Assembly: GCF_900009135.1 (NCBI RefSeq)
Contig: NZ_LT797710.1
Coordinates: 482,913 to 546,912 of the forward strand
From: Planktothrix sp. PCC 11201
GTDB lineage: Bacteria; Cyanobacteriota; Cyanobacteriia; Cyanobacteriales; Microcoleaceae
Reading direction: 5' to 3'
Length of the DNA: 64,000 nt
Part shown: positions 45,994 through 55,229 of the stretch, piece by piece
Numbering within the stretch: position 1 is the first letter of the stretch
Layout: each line of letters starts with the position of its first letter
The notes under the pieces: model-generated
Seen by the model: only the letters and a program-made list of their open reading frames with translations
Database searches by the model: none
Told to the model about the DNA's origin: nothing
Translations under genes and position numbers: made by a program

Positions 45994-46324
45994 AATACTC
46001 AATTTCAACAATCAATATTCACAGGTGGGGGCAAATATAACCTGTGAATATTTTTGTATCTTAGTCATTTGACTATAATTAGCAATATTTTTAGACTCTT
46101 GAGAAAAGAATCTTAATCACTTAAATCATTTATTCCCTAACTCAGATTCAGCTTAACCCAGATATTTAAGCCCGTAAGCCCTTCAAAATCGGGTAAATTC
46201 TCCTCAAATTGATTGACGGTAAAAAGCGATTATATTACCACAAGTGTTCTTAAAAAACAATTATTGAGAATTTATAGCATTAACTGTATACTGTCTTCTT
46301 GATAAACTATTGCATTAAAGCCCG
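45994..46324. other. 331-bp gap before futA
   Basis: It contains the terminator at 46014-46056 and then AT-rich DNA that must hold the futA promoter. I see no Fur-box that I can name with confidence. Confidence 0.4.
46014..46056 (+). terminator. Rho-independent terminator
   Basis: AATATTCACAGGT (46014-46026) pairs perfectly with ACCTGTGAATATT (46040-46052); the stem's closing T's run on as TTTTT. It ends transcription of the pentapeptide fragment or isolates futA. Confidence 0.85.
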
Positions 46325-47377
46325 ATGAACAAAATCACTAGACGTGGGTTTCTCACCCTGGGAACAGCCTTAGCTGTAGTTGCTGCGGGTGGACTTAGCC
46401 CGATGGAGCCATCGCAAGCTAACCCCCAAGTTCTGAATGTCTACTCCGCCCGCCATTACGATACTGATAATCAGATCTATGAAAGTTTCACCCAAAAAAC
46501 TGGGATTAAGGTTAATCTGGTGGAAGGAAAAGCTGAGGAAATGGTAGAACGGATTAAGAGCGAAGGGGCCAATAGTCCGGCGGATATTCTGATTACCGTC
46601 GATGCGGGAAATCTTTGGAGAGCGCAACAACAGGGAATTTTTCAACCGATTTCTTCCGCTACTTTAAATCAAGTAATTCCAGCGAATTTAAGGGAACCGA
46701 ATGGTAATTGGTTTGGGTTTTCTAAACGGGCGAGGGTGATTGTTTATAATAAATCTAAGGTGAATCCGGCTCAACTTTCTACCTATGAAGATTTAGCCAA
46801 TCCTAAATGGAAAGGAAAAATAGTAGCTCGTTCTTCTAATAATATCTATAATCAATCCTTAGTAGCTTCGATGATTGGAGAAAGTGGAACGGCTCCTACG
46901 GAAACTTGGGTGAAAGGATTTGTGGCTAATTTTGCTAGACCCCCGGAGGGAAATGATGTTTCTCAAATTAAAGCTGTGGCGGCGGGTGTGGGACATTTAA
47001 CCCTAGCTAATACTTATTATTTAGGGCGTTTAGTCGCCTCTCCCAAACCCGAAGATAAAGCGATCGCCAGTAAGGTGGGTTTATTTTTCCCCAACCAAAG
47101 GGCCCAGGGAACTCACACCAATATTAGCGGGGCTGGGGTAATTAAAAATGCCCCCAATAAGGCGGGAGCAATTAAATTTTTAGAGCATTTAGCGAGTCCT
47201 GAAGCTCAAAAGATTTTTGCTCAAAGTGCTTTTGAATATCCTGTAGTTGCGGGTGTTCCTGTGTCTCCTGTGCTATCGAGTTTTGGCACATTTAAAAGTA
47301 ATCCGATCAATGTTGCAGCCTACGGAAAATTCAATTCCCAGGCGATTCAAATTATGGATCGCGCAGGTTGGAAATAA
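46325..47377 (+). CDS. futA: Fe(III) ABC transporter substrate-binding protein FutA/IdiA
   Basis: The 350-residue protein binds ferric iron for the FutABC importer or protects photosystem II (IdiA role). A Tat-type signal with twin Arg (TRRGFLTLGTAL) runs to about residue 32. The mature part starts VLNVYSARHYDTDNQIYESF, the FutA hallmark with one of the iron-ligand tyrosines. Further tyrosines occur in ANTYYLGRLV. Full length. The permease and ATPase genes are not adjacent, as usual in cyanobacteria. A stem-loop follows the stop. Confidence 0.95.
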   Translation: MNKITRRGFLTLGTALAVVAAGGLSPMEPSQANPQVLNVYSARHYDTDNQIYESFTQKTGIKVNLVEGKAEEMVERIKSEGANSPADILITVDAGNLWRAQQQGIFQPISSATLNQVIPANLREPNGNWFGFSKRARVIVYNKSKVNPAQLSTYEDLANPKWKGKIVARSSNNIYNQSLVASMIGESGTAPTETWVKGFVANFARPPEGNDVSQIKAVAAGVGHLTLANTYYLGRLVASPKPEDKAIASKVGLFFPNQRAQGTHTNISGAGVIKNAPNKAGAIKFLEHLASPEAQKIFAQSAFEYPVVAGVPVSPVLSSFGTFKSNPINVAAYGKFNSQAIQIMDRAGWK

Positions 47378-47387
47378 ACTTTGATAC

Positions 47388-47430
47388 GTTGTTGCGCTTT
47401 AGCGCTCTTTCTAGGGGCTAAAGCAACAAC
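47388..47430. terminator. Stem-loop downstream of futA
   Basis: GTTGTTGCGCTTTAGC (47388-47403) pairs with GCTAAAGCAACAAC (47417-47430) with two bulged bases. The same GTTGTTG...CAACAAC motif recurs at 55105-55209, so it is also a dispersed repeat. Confidence 0.6.
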
Positions 47431-47450
47431 AACTATTTTATCTATTTTGC

Positions 47451-50326
47451 GTTTCAATCCCTGAAAGGGATTATTGGTTATTGCAACATCACTGCTTTGG
47501 AGAAGGACTAATCCCCCTTGGTTTCAATCCCTGAAAGGGATTATTGGTTATTGCAACTATGAAGAAGATGCTCATTACATTTAATAAAATGAGTTTCAAT
47601 CCCTGAAAGGGATTATTGGTTATTGCAACCTGGAATTTAATCAATGAGTTTATCAACGATAGAGTTTCAATCCCTGAAAGGGATTATTGGTTATTGCAAC
47701 TCAGCTTGACTCGCACCGCCCATTATCTGCCTTTTGTTTCAATCCCTGAAAGGGATTATTGGTTATTGCAACAATCGGGGCTTGTCCACAACTACAGCCC
47801 GGACAAACTTTTGTTTCAATCCCTGAAAGGGATTATTGGTTATTGCAACTGGATCGCCTCAAATATTCCTCTGGTCTAAACAACGGTTTCAATCCCTGAA
47901 AGGGATTATTGGTTATTGCAACCTCTTTTAATAGTTGGTGCTTTCTAATGGGATTATTTTCTACGTTTCAATCCCTGAAAGGGATTATTGGTTATTGCAA
48001 CATCAAGAAGCCATCTTAGAATTTGCTATTAATGGGTTTCAATCCCTGAAAGGGATTATTGGTTATTGCAACGCGATCGCTTCCATGAATTGTGAGTTTT
48101 CCGATGTTTCAATCCCTGAAAGGGATTATTGGTTATTGCAACTTCTATTCAAGATAAAGTAGCGAAGATTGTGGAAGTTTCAATCCCTGAAAGGGATTAT
48201 TGGTTATTGCAACAATTCAAGATATTTTTGAAGCCACCGGAGGAGATCAGTTTCAATCCCTGAAAGGGATTATTGGTTATTGCAACAAGGGCGAAGATGT
48301 TTCATAGTTCCAATACATACAGTTTCAATCCCTGAAAGGGATTATTGGTTATTGCAACCGTATCCTTGGTTAGACTGGGCTATAGACTTCCTGGTTTCAA
48401 TCCCTGAAAGGGATTATTGGTTATTGCAACCGTCTCTGGCAATTAATCCCCTATTGGCAATTTTCGGTTTCAATCCCTGAAAGGGATTATTGGTTATTGC
48501 AACTTGAAGCCTATAGTCTAAGTTGGAGCGTTTTGTCGTTTCAATCCCTGAAAGGGATTATTGGTTATTGCAACCAATTAAAAGCATCTAAAGATATGGC
48601 AGATAGTTTGTTTCAATCCCTGAAAGGGATTATTGGTTATTGCAACCAAAGATTGCCCCTAGTCGAGTGAGATTAATCATTTCGTTTCAATCCCTGAAAG
48701 GGATTATTGGTTATTGCAACCCTGGCAACAGATGGGATTCCCTAGAGTTGAGTCGGTTTCAATCCCTGAAAGGGATTATTGGTTATTGCAACCACCAACC
48801 CTCACCTAATACCCGATACTGAATCTTTGTTTCAATCCCTGAAAGGGATTATTGGTTATTGCAACCTTTTCACCCGCCACAACTCCAATCGCAGGAACCT
48901 GTTTCAATCCCTGAAAGGGATTATTGGTTATTGCAACCTAGAAAACATCAAAGCGCCTGCCTCGTCAAATAAGTTTCAATCCCTGAAAGGGATTATTGGT
49001 TATTGCAACCGCGTAGTAATCCCCCCATTGACCGCCGTTAATAATGTTTCAATCCCTGAAAGGGATTATTGGTTATTGCAACCAATATCCGAATCGTAAC
49101 AAAGTTTAATGTTGAACGTTTCAATCCCTGAAAGGGATTATTGGTTATTGCAACCACTATTCACCTTAAAGATGGTATATCATGTTGGGTGTTTCAATCC
49201 CTGAAAGGGATTATTGGTTATTGCAACCCTGTTCCGTTGAGCCGCTTTCTCTCAAATCCGAAGTTTCAATCCCTGAAAGGGATTATTGGTTATTGCAACC
49301 TGTGGCGCTATTAGTTTGATTGGGAATAAAACCGGAATGTTTCAATCCCTGAAAGGGATTATTGGTTATTGCAACCTTTATTGCGTCTCAAGGATATATC
49401 TCTAGGGACAGATGTTTCAATCCCTGAAAGGGATTATTGGTTATTGCAACCAAGGGTCAGGGCGAGGATTGTCCGGTTTAAAGCGTTTCAATCCCTGAAA
49501 GGGATTATTGGTTATTGCAACCGCCAAACATTAAGAGTAAATTCCAGGCCATTAAAGGTGTTTCAATCCCTGAAAGGGATTATTGGTTATTGCAACCCCT
49601 AATTTTCTCATGGCACGGGGAATTCCATACCGTTTCAATCCCTGAAAGGGATTATTGGTTATTGCAACCGATATTGCCAGCCAGAAGAGCCAGGCAGGTC
49701 GCAGTTTCAATCCCTGAAAGGGATTATTGGTTATTGCAACCTAGAAAGGATTCAGAGCTAACGTCTCTATCAATGGGTTTCAATCCCTGAAAGGGATTAT
49801 TGGTTATTGCAACCAACAGGGGCGGGAGATTCGGGAATATTTCAAAGTAGGTTTCAATCCCTGAAAGGGATTATTGGTTATTGCAACCTTGCAAACGCCG
49901 TCGCGTTTACCATTTGTAATTCTGTTTCAATCCCTGAAAGGGATTATTGGTTATTGCAACCCACTCGAACGGGCTAACAAATATCCCAAGTTTTTTCGTT
50001 TCAATCCCTGAAAGGGATTATTGGTTATTGCAACCAATCACGGAGGCAACCTTATTCCTATATAGCTCAAGTTTCAATCCCTGAAAGGGATTATTGGTTA
50101 TTGCAACCTAAATTTTCCATCTTTATCAAAATCAATCCGAGAATGTTTCAATCCCTGAAAGGGATTATTGGTTATTGCAACCGAATGATAGCGACCCACA
50201 GCCCGAAACGGATGAAGTTTCAATCCCTGAAAGGGATTATTGGTTATTGCAACCATCGCGATCGCTTCCCATCTTAAAGGTTATTTTGAGTTTCAATCCC
50301 TGAAAGGGATTATTGGTTATTGCAAC
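47451..50326 (-). CRISPR. CRISPR array, 40 repeats of 37 nt and 39 spacers
   Basis: All 40 repeats are identical: on the plus strand they start GTTTCAATCCCTG and end TTGGTTATTGCAAC. Spacers are 33-42 nt, mostly 34-37. Read on the minus strand the repeat ends in ATTGAAAC, the 8-nt handle typical of type I-D/III-like cyanobacterial crRNAs, so I assign transcription to the minus strand with the leader on the right. No cas gene lies in the 47 kb to the left or 13 kb to the right. The base after the repeat is C behind repeats 16-40 but mixed behind 1-15. No degenerate end repeat is seen on either side. Confidence 0.98.
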
Positions 50327-50590
50327 CCGCAGGCTTCTGAAACCCTTGATATATTTAGTTTTCGAGGTACGATTCCGACAACCTGATCGTAAAGTACCAT
50401 TTCAGCCATCGACTTGTCAACACGCAAAAATAAAAAAACGCCAAAACCCCATTCCCATAAGGTATTCAAGAATCGCGCCAACCTCCTTGAAGCCTTGAGA
50501 CACCTCAAACCCATAATAGATAAACCTTTCAGACCCAAAAATCCCCCTCCAATTTTGAACAGCTATAGGTTAGCGCAAACCATATCCTAG
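50327..50590 (-). promoter_or_regulatory. Candidate CRISPR leader
   Basis: If the array is read leftward, the leader is the 264-bp gap between the last repeat and the end of era. It contains A/T-rich runs (AAAAATAAAAAAACG at about 50426). The inverted-repeat interior of the CRISPR repeat does not continue into it. Two marginal ORFs here (61 and 73 codons) are not protein-like. Confidence 0.55.
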
Positions 50591-50596
50591 AAACGG

Positions 50597-51526
50597 CTAT
50601 TCAACCTGATAACCCAAATCCGCCAACTGACTGCGGGACTGACGCCATTTCGGTTGCACCTTCACAAATAACTCCAAATAGACCTTACCATCAATCAACT
50701 TTTGAATCTGTTGGCGGGCATCACTGCCAATGGTTTTCAACATACTGCCCTGATGGCCAATTAAAATTCCCTTTTGGGAAGGACGCTCAACATGAATAGT
50801 AGATAAAATCCGAGTAATTTTCGGGTCTTCCTCCACCCGGTCAACGGAAATCGCTACAGAATGGGGTACCTCCTCCCGGGTGTGGAGTAAAATCTGCTCT
50901 CGAATTAGTTCCCCAATGATGAAGCGTTCCGGCTGATCCGTTACCAAATCTGGGGGATAATAATAGGGGCCAGGATCTAAACGATCTATTAATAATTGTT
51001 GCAAATCATTGACACCCTCCCCCGTTAATGCTGAAAACTTGACCACGGGCCATTCATGGGGTTGGGCCAGTTGACCATAACTCCGGTCAATAATCACCGT
51101 ATCCTCCGGTTGTTGATCCAGTTTATTCATCCCCAGAATCACCGGAATCTTGACTTGTTCGAGTAACTCAATAATATAGCGATCGCCACCTCCAGCCTCC
51201 ACAGACCCATCGACCACCAACAACAGAACATCAACGGAGGAAATCGCCGACTTGGCATTTTGTACCAAAACCTTACCCAGTTGATGATGGGGTTTATGAA
51301 TTCCCGGGGTATCGACAAAAATAATTTGAGCCTCAGCCGTGGTCAGAATCCCCCGCAGACGGTTGCGCGTCGTTTGAGCCACGGGGGAAGTAATGGCGAT
51401 TTTCTGACCCACCATCTGATTCATCAAAGTCGATTTCCCCACATTCGGGCGACCAATAATTCCGACAAACCCCGACTTATATCCCTCTGGCGGTAAGGGA
51501 ATTGTTACACCTTCAGACCCATCCAT
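50597..51526 (-). CDS. era: GTPase Era
   Basis: The 309-residue GTPase binds 16S rRNA during 30S assembly. G-motifs are GRPNVGKST, the effector-region Thr, DTPGIH and NKLD. The C-terminal KH domain has RPSQKGILIGHQGSMLKTIG. It lies directly upstream of the CRISPR leader on the same strand, so its transcript may run into the array. Full length. Confidence 0.96.
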   Translation of the reverse strand: MDGSEGVTIPLPPEGYKSGFVGIIGRPNVGKSTLMNQMVGQKIAITSPVAQTTRNRLRGILTTAEAQIIFVDTPGIHKPHHQLGKVLVQNAKSAISSVDVLLLVVDGSVEAGGGDRYIIELLEQVKIPVILGMNKLDQQPEDTVIIDRSYGQLAQPHEWPVVKFSALTGEGVNDLQQLLIDRLDPGPYYYPPDLVTDQPERFIIGELIREQILLHTREEVPHSVAISVDRVEEDPKITRILSTIHVERPSQKGILIGHQGSMLKTIGSDARQQIQKLIDGKVYLELFVKVQPKWRQSRSQLADLGYQVE

Positions 51527-51809
51527 TCAATTTCTGTTCCAGTTGTGATAGTCCCTTGCTATTCTAACCCAAGCCCCTTTCCCTTGATATACAGACTAAA
51601 ATTTGATAGAGTTGCCAGGTAGGTCTATCAAAATCTAAGATAGAAACCTACTCGAACTCAAGGCGATCGCAGAAACCCTTTCTGAATCTGGGTTAAGATA
51701 GGTTATAGTTCTGTACAGTGCCATGGGAGTAGTGTTGATCAAACCAGAATCAACTTTACGTCCAGAGTCCGTTAATTTTTACGTTGGTGAGATTGAGGAG
51801 ATGAAAACG

Positions 51810-52328
51810 ATGAATTCAAAACTGGTTGGTGGCCTATGCGCCCTAATCGCAGCAGCTTTACAGTTACCTGCTGTCGCTCAAAATCCTATTGGGACACCTG
51901 TAGTGCCCTCTGACTTTGACTATAAATATCAACCCAAAGATCCCGATCTGGGACGGGTTGACCCCCCCATTTACCACGCCTTACCCGACCTGGGTTACCC
52001 GGATAGAACCCTACCTGCGGCCTTCAAGTTTCCGATTATCTATGAATTAGGGACTGATAAAAGTATCACCAGTGATGCAGTAATTACCGATACGGTGTTC
52101 ATCCCTAACTTACCTCCGATCCCCAATGGTATTACCTTAGATGATGTTCCCCGGATTCGGGCTGAATACACTCGCAAAGTGGAAGAATGGGGCGAACTGG
52201 TTCAAGGGTGTCTGGCTTTAAGTCCTTTAATCATCAAAAGTGATACAGGCAACCCTATTTTAATCCAACAGCAAAGCGCTGGAACAGTTGTTCTGAATGC
52301 TAACAATATTTCCGTTTGCCCCAAATAA
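51810..52328 (+). CDS. Secreted hypothetical protein
   Basis: About 172 residues from the ATG at 51810, which has GAGGAG 9 bp before it. A Sec signal peptide is clear (KLVGGLCALIAAALQLPAVA-Q). The mature part is Pro/Asp-rich and ends in a short Cys-containing strand (VVLNANNISVCPK). One internal Cys (VQGCLALS) could pair with it. I do not recognise a family. An upstream ATG at 51723 would hide the signal inside a longer N-terminus and is rejected. Confidence 0.65.
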   Translation: MNSKLVGGLCALIAAALQLPAVAQNPIGTPVVPSDFDYKYQPKDPDLGRVDPPIYHALPDLGYPDRTLPAAFKFPIIYELGTDKSITSDAVITDTVFIPNLPPIPNGITLDDVPRIRAEYTRKVEEWGELVQGCLALSPLIIKSDTGNPILIQQQSAGTVVLNANNISVCPK

Positions 52329-52498
52329 GTTGATTTAATCTTCTTAATTTTCACCTTCTTTGTTCATGGCAAAGGAGGTGATTTTATTTTAGAAGAAATG
52401 GCACAATAATATTAGGGCAAGAGGCTATAGCAGTCACGATGGTCAAGTCTTTTCCCCCTATTGCCTATTGCCTGTTCCCTGTTCCCTTCTATAAAACC

Positions 52499-53602
52499 AT
52501 GAAAGAACTCGAAGAAGTTGCAGAAGCACTAGACCGTCAGGACTACCGCCAAGCCGCCAAACTTCTCAAGCAACTGCAAAAACAAGAACCCCAGAATTTT
52601 TGGGTACAGTTGTATGCTGGGCGTTGGTATGAAGGGACTGATAAATTGGAAACCGCCGAAAAGGTTTATCGTAAATTACTTAAAGATGCGACAAACCCTA
52701 AAATTGTCTCCCAGGCGCGTCAGGGGTTACAAAGAATTGAAGATATTGAACAAAATCGACGTCAAGACGCGATTATTCAAGCTAAAGCTGACCCGAAAAA
52801 TCAAGAATTAGGGATTTTAATTTTAGAACCTTTGGCCCCAGAAAAAAAACAAATCGCCGCCCAAACCCTAGCCCGAATGTTAAAAACCGATCCCTATACC
52901 GCCCGAATGCAGCTACAAAGTCGCGGGTGGCGTCTGTATAAAACCGGGGAAATGGGAGAATTAAAGGTTTATGGTGAAGAAATGTTAGAAGCCGGAATTC
53001 CGGTATTTTGGGTGGCTTTAACGGAAATTCAAAAACTTCAGGTTTTTCGGATACAATCAATTCAAAGTTTATCCCCTCAACCGACTATTATTTGTCAAAA
53101 TGAACAGGAGCAATTAGGGTCTATGACCTTTAATTGGCAGGAAGTTACCCAACGGGTAGAAGGATTATTACCTATGTTTGTAGAGTCCTTAGATTATGAT
53201 CCCCGTCGTCCTAAATCCGAACGATTTCGCCATAAAGAAACCACCCAAGATTACGCTCAAATTTGTGATCTACATTTGCCTAAACGGGGTTGTATTTTAA
53301 GACTTTGTGATCAAAACTATGATTTTAAACAAGGAGTTGATTTTACTCAATTTTCCCCGGAAACCATACCCGCTTCCCAAAATACTAATAGAATTCATTG
53401 GAATTTGTTAAAAGAACAGTTAAATTTATTGTTAACTCATGCTCAACTCTGGTCTGAGTTTACACCCTTTGCTGAAACCACATTAGATTATACTCAATTT
53501 CTCGGTCGGATTAAACCCCATATTGATTTATCTCGAAAATCCGAAAGTGTTTGGGATAATGCTTTTCATTTATATAGTGGTTTGGTATTTTTGAAATTGT
53601 AG
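52499..53602 (+). CDS. TPR-domain protein, function unknown
   Basis: About 367 residues. The N-terminal 90 residues hold tetratricopeptide-type helices (MKELEEVAEALDRQDYRQAA, FWVQLYAGRWYEGTDKLETA). A central globular part follows (LARMLKTDPYTARMQLQSRG, WVALTEIQKLQVFRIQSIQS), and a C-terminal region I do not recognise. ATG at 52499 was chosen because the 20 codons before it (FPPIAYCLFPVPF) are translated from an intergenic heptamer repeat. The role is unknown. Confidence 0.7.
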   Translation: MKELEEVAEALDRQDYRQAAKLLKQLQKQEPQNFWVQLYAGRWYEGTDKLETAEKVYRKLLKDATNPKIVSQARQGLQRIEDIEQNRRQDAIIQAKADPKNQELGILILEPLAPEKKQIAAQTLARMLKTDPYTARMQLQSRGWRLYKTGEMGELKVYGEEMLEAGIPVFWVALTEIQKLQVFRIQSIQSLSPQPTIICQNEQEQLGSMTFNWQEVTQRVEGLLPMFVESLDYDPRRPKSERFRHKETTQDYAQICDLHLPKRGCILRLCDQNYDFKQGVDFTQFSPETIPASQNTNRIHWNLLKEQLNLLLTHAQLWSEFTPFAETTLDYTQFLGRIKPHIDLSRKSESVWDNAFHLYSGLVFLKL

Positions 53603-53700
53603 GGAATAGGGAATAGGAAATAATTCACGTTTAGGGTATTAGATAATCCCTCTAATTTGAGCTAGAATTGAGCTTATTTTTAATATTTCTTCTTTAGCTT

Positions 53701-55101
53701 ATGCAAAATAACACCTTTAGCCTAATAATTAATAGTCAAAAAGTCGATATCCAAGACCTTTCCCCCACCCTCACCCTATTAGACTATTTGCGCAGTAGTG
53801 GACGGGTAGGAACAAAAGAAGGTTGCGGGGATGGAGACTGTGGCGCTTGTACCGTTGCGGTTATTGGTCAGGGGGCGGACGGACAACCCCAATATCTAGC
53901 AATAAATAGTTGTTTAATTCCCCTAGCAACGATGGCGGGGCGGGAAATTATTACCGTTGAAGGTGTGGGAAAAAACGGTCTGCATCCGGTACAAGAAGCG
54001 ATGGTTAGTTTGGGGGGTTCCCAATGTGGCTATTGTACCCCGGGCTTTATTATGAGTTTATTTGCTGCGTATTATAAAGGTCAGGTTGATTATCAATCTT
54101 TAGAGGGGAATTTATGTCGATGTACGGGATATTTGCCGATTATGAAAGCCGCAGAAGCTGTTAACAATTCCCATCCCGTTGATCAGTTTAGCCAACGTTT
54201 ACAAGAGATTGATTTACAAATTAATTCTATCAAATATATTACTTCTTGTCAACAGTTTTTCCGCCCCATTCGACTCTCAGAAGTTTTCAATCTTTTACAA
54301 GAATATCCCCAAGCTCAATTAATTGCAGGAGGAACAGATTTAGGCTTAGAAATCAGTCATCATCGCCAAGAATTTCCCACCCTAATTTCCCTAGAATCCG
54401 TTGCAGAACTCCAACAAATTCACTACCATTTAGATACCGTAGAAATTGGTGCGGCTATTCCTTTGAGTTATATTCAAGAACAATTAAGGGGAATATTTCC
54501 GAGTTTAGATGAAATGTTAACCTGGTTTGCGGGTAAACAAATTCGTAACCGTGCTACCATTGGAGGCAATATTGCTACAGCGTCTCCCATTGGAGATTTA
54601 GCCCCGGTTTTACTCTCTTTAGATGCTCAAATTCGGTTAGAAAGTTTAACCGGAGAACGAATTATTGCTATTGCTGATTTTTTTAAGGGTTATCGTCAAA
54701 CTCAATTACAATCCCAAGAAGTAATTGTTTCAATTATTATGCCTAAAACGGTTACTGAAAATACGATAAGGCGTTTTAGTCAATCCTATAAAGTGGGAAA
54801 ACGGGGGACAGATGATATTAGTATTGTTTCCGCAGCCTTTACCATTGATTTGGATACAAATAATACAATTATTTATGCTAGACTAGCCTATGGTGGAGTC
54901 GCAGCAATTCCGCTCAGAGCGATTGAGATTGAAGAAATGTTAATCGGAAAACCCTGGAATTTGGCAACAATTCAACAAGCTAAAATGAGGTTAAAAAATG
55001 TTTTTAATCCCTTGACGGATTTACGAGGAAGTGCTAGTTATAGAAAACGATTAGTTGCTAATTTGTTTGAAAAGTTTTTCCTAGAGTTTTCTCCCCTCTA
55101 A
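53701..55101 (+). CDS. xdhA: Xanthine dehydrogenase small subunit (2Fe-2S and FAD)
   Basis: The 466-residue subunit carries two 2Fe-2S sites, C in EGCGDGDCGACTV and in QCGYCTPGF/EGNLCRCTGY. It also has an FAD-binding domain (LIAGGTDLGLEI, NRATIGGNIATASPIGDLAP). It passes electrons from the molybdenum subunit during purine oxidation. The xdhB gene follows after a 128-bp gap filled with GTTGTTG repeats. Length fits XdhA of two-subunit enzymes. Confidence 0.93.
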   Translation: MQNNTFSLIINSQKVDIQDLSPTLTLLDYLRSSGRVGTKEGCGDGDCGACTVAVIGQGADGQPQYLAINSCLIPLATMAGREIITVEGVGKNGLHPVQEAMVSLGGSQCGYCTPGFIMSLFAAYYKGQVDYQSLEGNLCRCTGYLPIMKAAEAVNNSHPVDQFSQRLQEIDLQINSIKYITSCQQFFRPIRLSEVFNLLQEYPQAQLIAGGTDLGLEISHHRQEFPTLISLESVAELQQIHYHLDTVEIGAAIPLSYIQEQLRGIFPSLDEMLTWFAGKQIRNRATIGGNIATASPIGDLAPVLLSLDAQIRLESLTGERIIAIADFFKGYRQTQLQSQEVIVSIIMPKTVTENTIRRFSQSYKVGKRGTDDISIVSAAFTIDLDTNNTIIYARLAYGGVAAIPLRAIEIEEMLIGKPWNLATIQQAKMRLKNVFNPLTDLRGSASYRKRLVANLFEKFFLEFSPL

Positions 55102-55104
55102 AAC

Positions 55105-55209
55105 GTTGTTGGGCTTTAGCCCTTATTGGGAGCGCTCAAGCGCAACAACAAATATAGTAGCTTTGTAAAGATTGCGCTGAAGCGCAACAACGTGCAACAA
55201 CGCGTAACA
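55105..55209. repeat. GTTGTTG / CAACAAC hairpin repeats between xdhA and xdhB
   Basis: GTTGTTGGGCTTTAGCCC pairs partly with CGCTCAAGCGCAACAAC, and a second AAGCGCAACAACGTGCAAC unit follows. The family is the same as at 47388-47430. It sits inside an operon, where it may lower xdhB expression relative to xdhA. Confidence 0.65.
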
Positions 55210-55229
55210 ACGAATTTAAGGATAAAAAT

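Noticed and set aside
47616-49790. Several ORFs of 60-106 codons with the repeated peptide VSIPERDYWLLQ or FQSLKGIIGYCN
   Set aside because: They are translations of the CRISPR repeats; they have no gene features.
47451-50326. Transcription of the CRISPR array from the left side (futA side)
   Set aside because: The ATTGAAAC handle appears at the 3' end only on the minus strand, and the inherited C behind repeats 16-40 fits growth from the right.
50313-50538. Two ORFs (61 and 73 codons) on opposite strands in the gap between the array and era
   Set aside because: They overlap each other and the last repeat; composition is not protein-like. I treat the gap as a candidate CRISPR leader.
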